In this document: positions 7,408-9,184 of the stretch, piece after piece | How the letters are laid out: every line of letters starts with the position of its first letter | How positions within the stretch are numbered: position 1 is the stretch's first letter | DNA from: Bacteroidota bacterium | Lineage (GTDB): Bacteria > Bacteroidota > Bacteroidia > Chitinophagales > Chitinophagaceae | NCBI GenBank assembly: GCA_023392575.1 | Contig: JAEVYV010000351.1 | Coordinates: 1 to 9,184, forward strand | DNA length: 9,184 nucleotides | Reading direction: 5' to 3' | Program-made: the position numbers and the translations under genes | The notes under the pieces: generated by a model | Database searches by the model: none | What the model was told of the DNA's origin: nothing | Seen by the model: the letters and a program-made list of their open reading frames with translations, nothing else

Positions 7408-7465
7408 ATACCTGAACTTATAATCCTTCGTTAAGCATCAAAACCACCTAAAAGACAAAAAACAA

Positions 7466-7480
7466 GGCAACCAGGTTGCC
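7466..7480. promoter_or_regulatory. Perfect 15-bp palindrome in the divergent intergenic region (candidate operator)
   Basis: GGCAACC and GGTTGCC are exact inverted copies around a single central A. A one-base loop is too small for a good RNA hairpin, so the symmetry suggests a site for a dimeric DNA-binding protein. It lies 68 bp from the first start of the secreted gene and 113 bp from the response regulator start, so it could act on either gene. PhoB-type regulators usually bind direct repeats, so the binder need not be the neighbouring regulator. Confidence 0.4.
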
Positions 7481-7569
7481 CGCTGCCCATCCAGACTGCA
7501 ATTCATTAATTTTTTATTAAGTCTTTGTTACCCTGATCAGCATTCGCCCCGAATAACCCCCATTTCCTG

Positions 7570-7577
7570 TAGGTTTG
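7570..7577 (+). promoter_or_regulatory. Possible -7 element of the response regulator gene
   Basis: TAGGTTTG matches the Bacteroidota consensus TAnnTTTG and lies 16 bp before the regulator ATG, which would give a leader of about 10 nt. No TTTG lies at the normal -33 distance, so the call is weak. Confidence 0.25.
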
Positions 7578-7593
7578 CGGCAAAGAAAAGGTC

Positions 7594-8271
7594 ATGGATT
7601 CTAAGGGAAGAAAAGTGTTAATAGCCGACGATGAGCCGGACATTCTGGAAATATTAAAATATAATCTGGAAAAAGAAGGCTACCAGGTTATTACCGCCAA
7701 AGACGGCGACGAAGCCATTGACACAGCCAGGCTGACACAGCCCGAATTGATTGTTTTAGACATGATGATGCCCAAAAAAAACGGCATAGAGGTTTGCGAA
7801 ATCCTAAGAGCACAGCCCGCCTTTAAAGATACGCTGATCATGTTTTTGACCGCACTGAGCGATGAAGATACCCAACTGAAAGGGTTCAGCACCGGCGCCG
7901 ATGATTACGTGAGCAAGCCGGTAAGCCCCAATGTTTTTGTCAGCAAGGTCAACGCCCTTTTTAGAAGGGTAAAAAAACCCACAAGCCGCATCATCACCAT
8001 TGACAACCTTATTATTGATCCGGAAAAATTTCTGGTGGAATACGAAGGCAAGGAAATTATGCTGGCGAAAAAAGAATTTGAATTGCTTTACCTGCTGGCC
8101 ACCAAGCCGGGCCGCGTTTTTTTGCGCAATGAAATTTTAAGCCAGGTATGGGGCAACGATGTGATTGTGGGCGACCGCACCATTGATGTCCACATCCGCA
8201 AGATCAGGCAAAAACTGGGTATTGACTGCATTACCACCGTAAAAGGGGTTGGCTATAAGTTTGAGCTCTAA
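7594..8271 (+). CDS. Response regulator, OmpR/PhoB family, receiver plus winged-helix DNA-binding domain
   Basis: This cytoplasmic transcription factor is controlled by phosphorylation. It has 225 residues, the usual length. The receiver domain (about 6-124) has the acidic pocket D12-D13-E14, the phosphoacceptor D56 in LIVLDMMMP, the switch residues T86 and Y105, and K108 in SKP. The C-terminal winged helix (about 132-225) has the family features AKKEFELLYLLATKPGRV, the recognition-helix region DRTIDVHIRKIRQKL and the closing TTVKGVGYKFE. All key residues are present, so it should be functional. The ATG at 7594 gives a typical short leader before the first strand (KVLIADDE) and follows an A/G-rich AAAGG. 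The histidine kinase on the same strand 155 bp downstream is the natural partner. The target genes cannot be told from the sequence, and a name such as phoB would be a guess. Confidence 0.95.
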   Translation: MDSKGRKVLIADDEPDILEILKYNLEKEGYQVITAKDGDEAIDTARLTQPELIVLDMMMPKKNGIEVCEILRAQPAFKDTLIMFLTALSDEDTQLKGFSTGADDYVSKPVSPNVFVSKVNALFRRVKKPTSRIITIDNLIIDPEKFLVEYEGKEIMLAKKEFELLYLLATKPGRVFLRNEILSQVWGNDVIVGDRTIDVHIRKIRQKLGIDCITTVKGVGYKFEL

Positions 8272-8346
8272 GCCTCTTGATCCCAAACAAGAAGTATAGG
8301 AAGACCTTTTATTTTTTCAACGATGGCTATGTCCTACAACGGGAAA

Positions 8347-8377
8347 CTGCCGGCTTGAAAGTCTGATTTCTGCCGGC
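8347..8377. repeat. Direct repeat CTGCCGGC x2, 23 bp apart, between regulator and kinase genes
   Basis: CTGCCGGC occurs at 8347-8354 and 8370-8377. The 23-bp start-to-start distance is about two helical turns, so the copies face the same side of the DNA. PhoB/OmpR-type regulators often bind direct repeats near this phase, so feedback binding before the kinase gene is a possibility. The core GCCGGC is self-complementary, so the two copies could also pair as a 6-bp stem with a 17-nt loop in RNA. Eight bases at this base composition can recur by chance. Confidence 0.3.
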
Positions 8378-8426
8378 CCTGGCTATACTGTTTGGCCGCT
8401 ATCCGATATTTTCGTAAGATAACATC

Positions 8427-9184
8427 ATGTTTGACAAGAAAAATCTCTCCCCCAAAAGACTTTCGGCGTTTACGGCCCTGATTCTTTCCATCCCCATCAG
8501 CCTGGGCATTTTTATTTTGCAAAAGGACTGGATGGATGGTCTGATTGCCTTTGTCCTCATTTTTACCGGCAGCTACCTGCTTATTTTATCCATCATCCGC
8601 AACTTTATTTACCGGCAGATCAAACTGATTTACAAATTCATCAACCAAACCAAGGCCAGCAAGAAAGAAGAAATGTATTACAAATACATTTTGCCCCGCA
8701 AGAGCATTGCCGAAGTAAGAGAGGATGTAGAAAACTGGGCCCAGCAGCGCAGCCGGGAAATAGAAATGCTCCAAAAAAACGAAGCGTTCCGAAAAGAATT
8801 TCTGCAAAACCTGTCGCACGAATTCAAAACGCCGGTTTTTGCCATCCAGGGTTATGTGGACACCTTGCTGCAGGGCGCCATGGACAATCCCGAAACCAAT
8901 AAGCGCTTTTTGGAAAAAGCCGGGAAAAACGTTGAACGCCTCGTCAACCTGATTCGCGACCTGGACGAAATTTCAAAACTGGAAAGAGGCGAGATCAAGC
9001 TGCACAAACACAGTTTTGTGATACAGGATGTGGTCAAAGAAGTATTTGAGGCCCTGTCCTGGAAGGGTGAGCAAAAACACATTTCTTTTTCCATTAAAAA
9101 AGGATGCGAAAAACCCCTGGTGGTGTATGCGGACAAGGAAAAAATAAGACAGGTGGTCACCAACCTGGTGGACAACGCCATCAA
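8427..9184 (+). CDS. Membrane sensor histidine kinase, PhoR-like (partial, C-terminus beyond window end)
   Basis: This is the likely partner kinase of the preceding response regulator. The window holds 252 codons and two extra bases. Two membrane helices (about 13-31 and 38-57) are joined by only a few residues (QKDWMDG), so there is no periplasmic sensor domain. A charged linker (58-118) leads into the dimerisation and phosphoacceptor domain, with the H box LSHEFKTP and phosphorylated H131. The ATPase domain starts at about 195, and the sequence ends inside the N box (VTNLVDNAI, with N246 and N250), so the G boxes are not visible. The ATG at 8427 is the first start after an in-frame TAA at 8415-8417. 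The 155-bp gap after the regulator is large for such a pair, so it may have its own promoter or leader. The signal is probably sensed in the membrane, the linker or through a partner protein. Confidence 0.94.
   Translation, partial: MFDKKNLSPKRLSAFTALILSIPISLGIFILQKDWMDGLIAFVLIFTGSYLLILSIIRNFIYRQIKLIYKFINQTKASKKEEMYYKYILPRKSIAEVREDVENWAQQRSREIEMLQKNEAFRKEFLQNLSHEFKTPVFAIQGYVDTLLQGAMDNPETNKRFLEKAGKNVERLVNLIRDLDEISKLERGEIKLHKHSFVIQDVVKEVFEALSWKGEQKHISFSIKKGCEKPLVVYADKEKIRQVVTNLVDNAI

Noticed and set aside
8586..9184. Minus-strand open frames opposite the histidine kinase
   Set aside because: The plus strand encodes clear H-box and N-box motifs in this stretch. The reverse frames have no recognisable features.

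Overview
The window reads as chromosomal DNA of a Bacteroidota bacterium, most likely of the Chitinophagaceae. The grounds are: an ATP synthase a subunit with the long secreted N-terminal extension typical of this phylum; secreted proteins and a lipoprotein of Bacteroidota style (signal peptide ending LYA-Q, lipobox FYSC followed by QKE); little Shine-Dalgarno sequence before most starts; several matches to the Bacteroidota -7 promoter element TAnnTTTG; and a PhoB/PhoR-like regulator pair of the kind common in the phylum. The family-level guess is inference from remembered protein style, not from a search.

Layout. Six genes lie on the minus strand from 7398 down to 1. In order of transcription they are a 738-residue secreted protein of unknown function (5182-7398), a single-polypeptide ABC exporter that starts with TTG (3289-5052), a lipoprotein (2167-3162), and the first part of the F1Fo ATP synthase operon: atpB (907-2037), atpE (622-876) and atpF (1-480, cut by the window start). 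Gaps of about 125-130 bp separate the first four genes, so they are probably separate units. atpB, atpE and atpF form one operon with its own likely promoter at 2058-2065. On the plus strand, reading away from the 738-residue gene, are an OmpR/PhoB-type response regulator (7594-8271) and a membrane histidine kinase (8427 to the window end, cut at the N box).

How the genes work together. The a, c and b subunits make the proton channel, rotor ring and peripheral stalk of the ATP synthase. The c subunit lacks the sodium-binding residues, so proton coupling is expected. A strong 12-bp hairpin lies between atpE and atpF and may help set the high c to b ratio. The regulator and kinase are a matched two-component pair. 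They share a 195-bp intergenic region with the divergent secreted gene, and that region holds a perfect 15-bp palindrome that could be an operator.

The most interesting item is the C-terminal part of the 738-residue protein. It has a strand-His, strand-Cys arrangement (RGHS at 617-620, FLGSCGG at 638-644) like that of clan CD (caspase, gingipain, CHAT) cysteine peptidases, attached to a long, mainly helical N-terminal region. I recognise no named family for the whole protein. No tRNA, rRNA, CRISPR array, insertion sequence or other mobile element was seen, and no gap between genes exceeds 200 bp.
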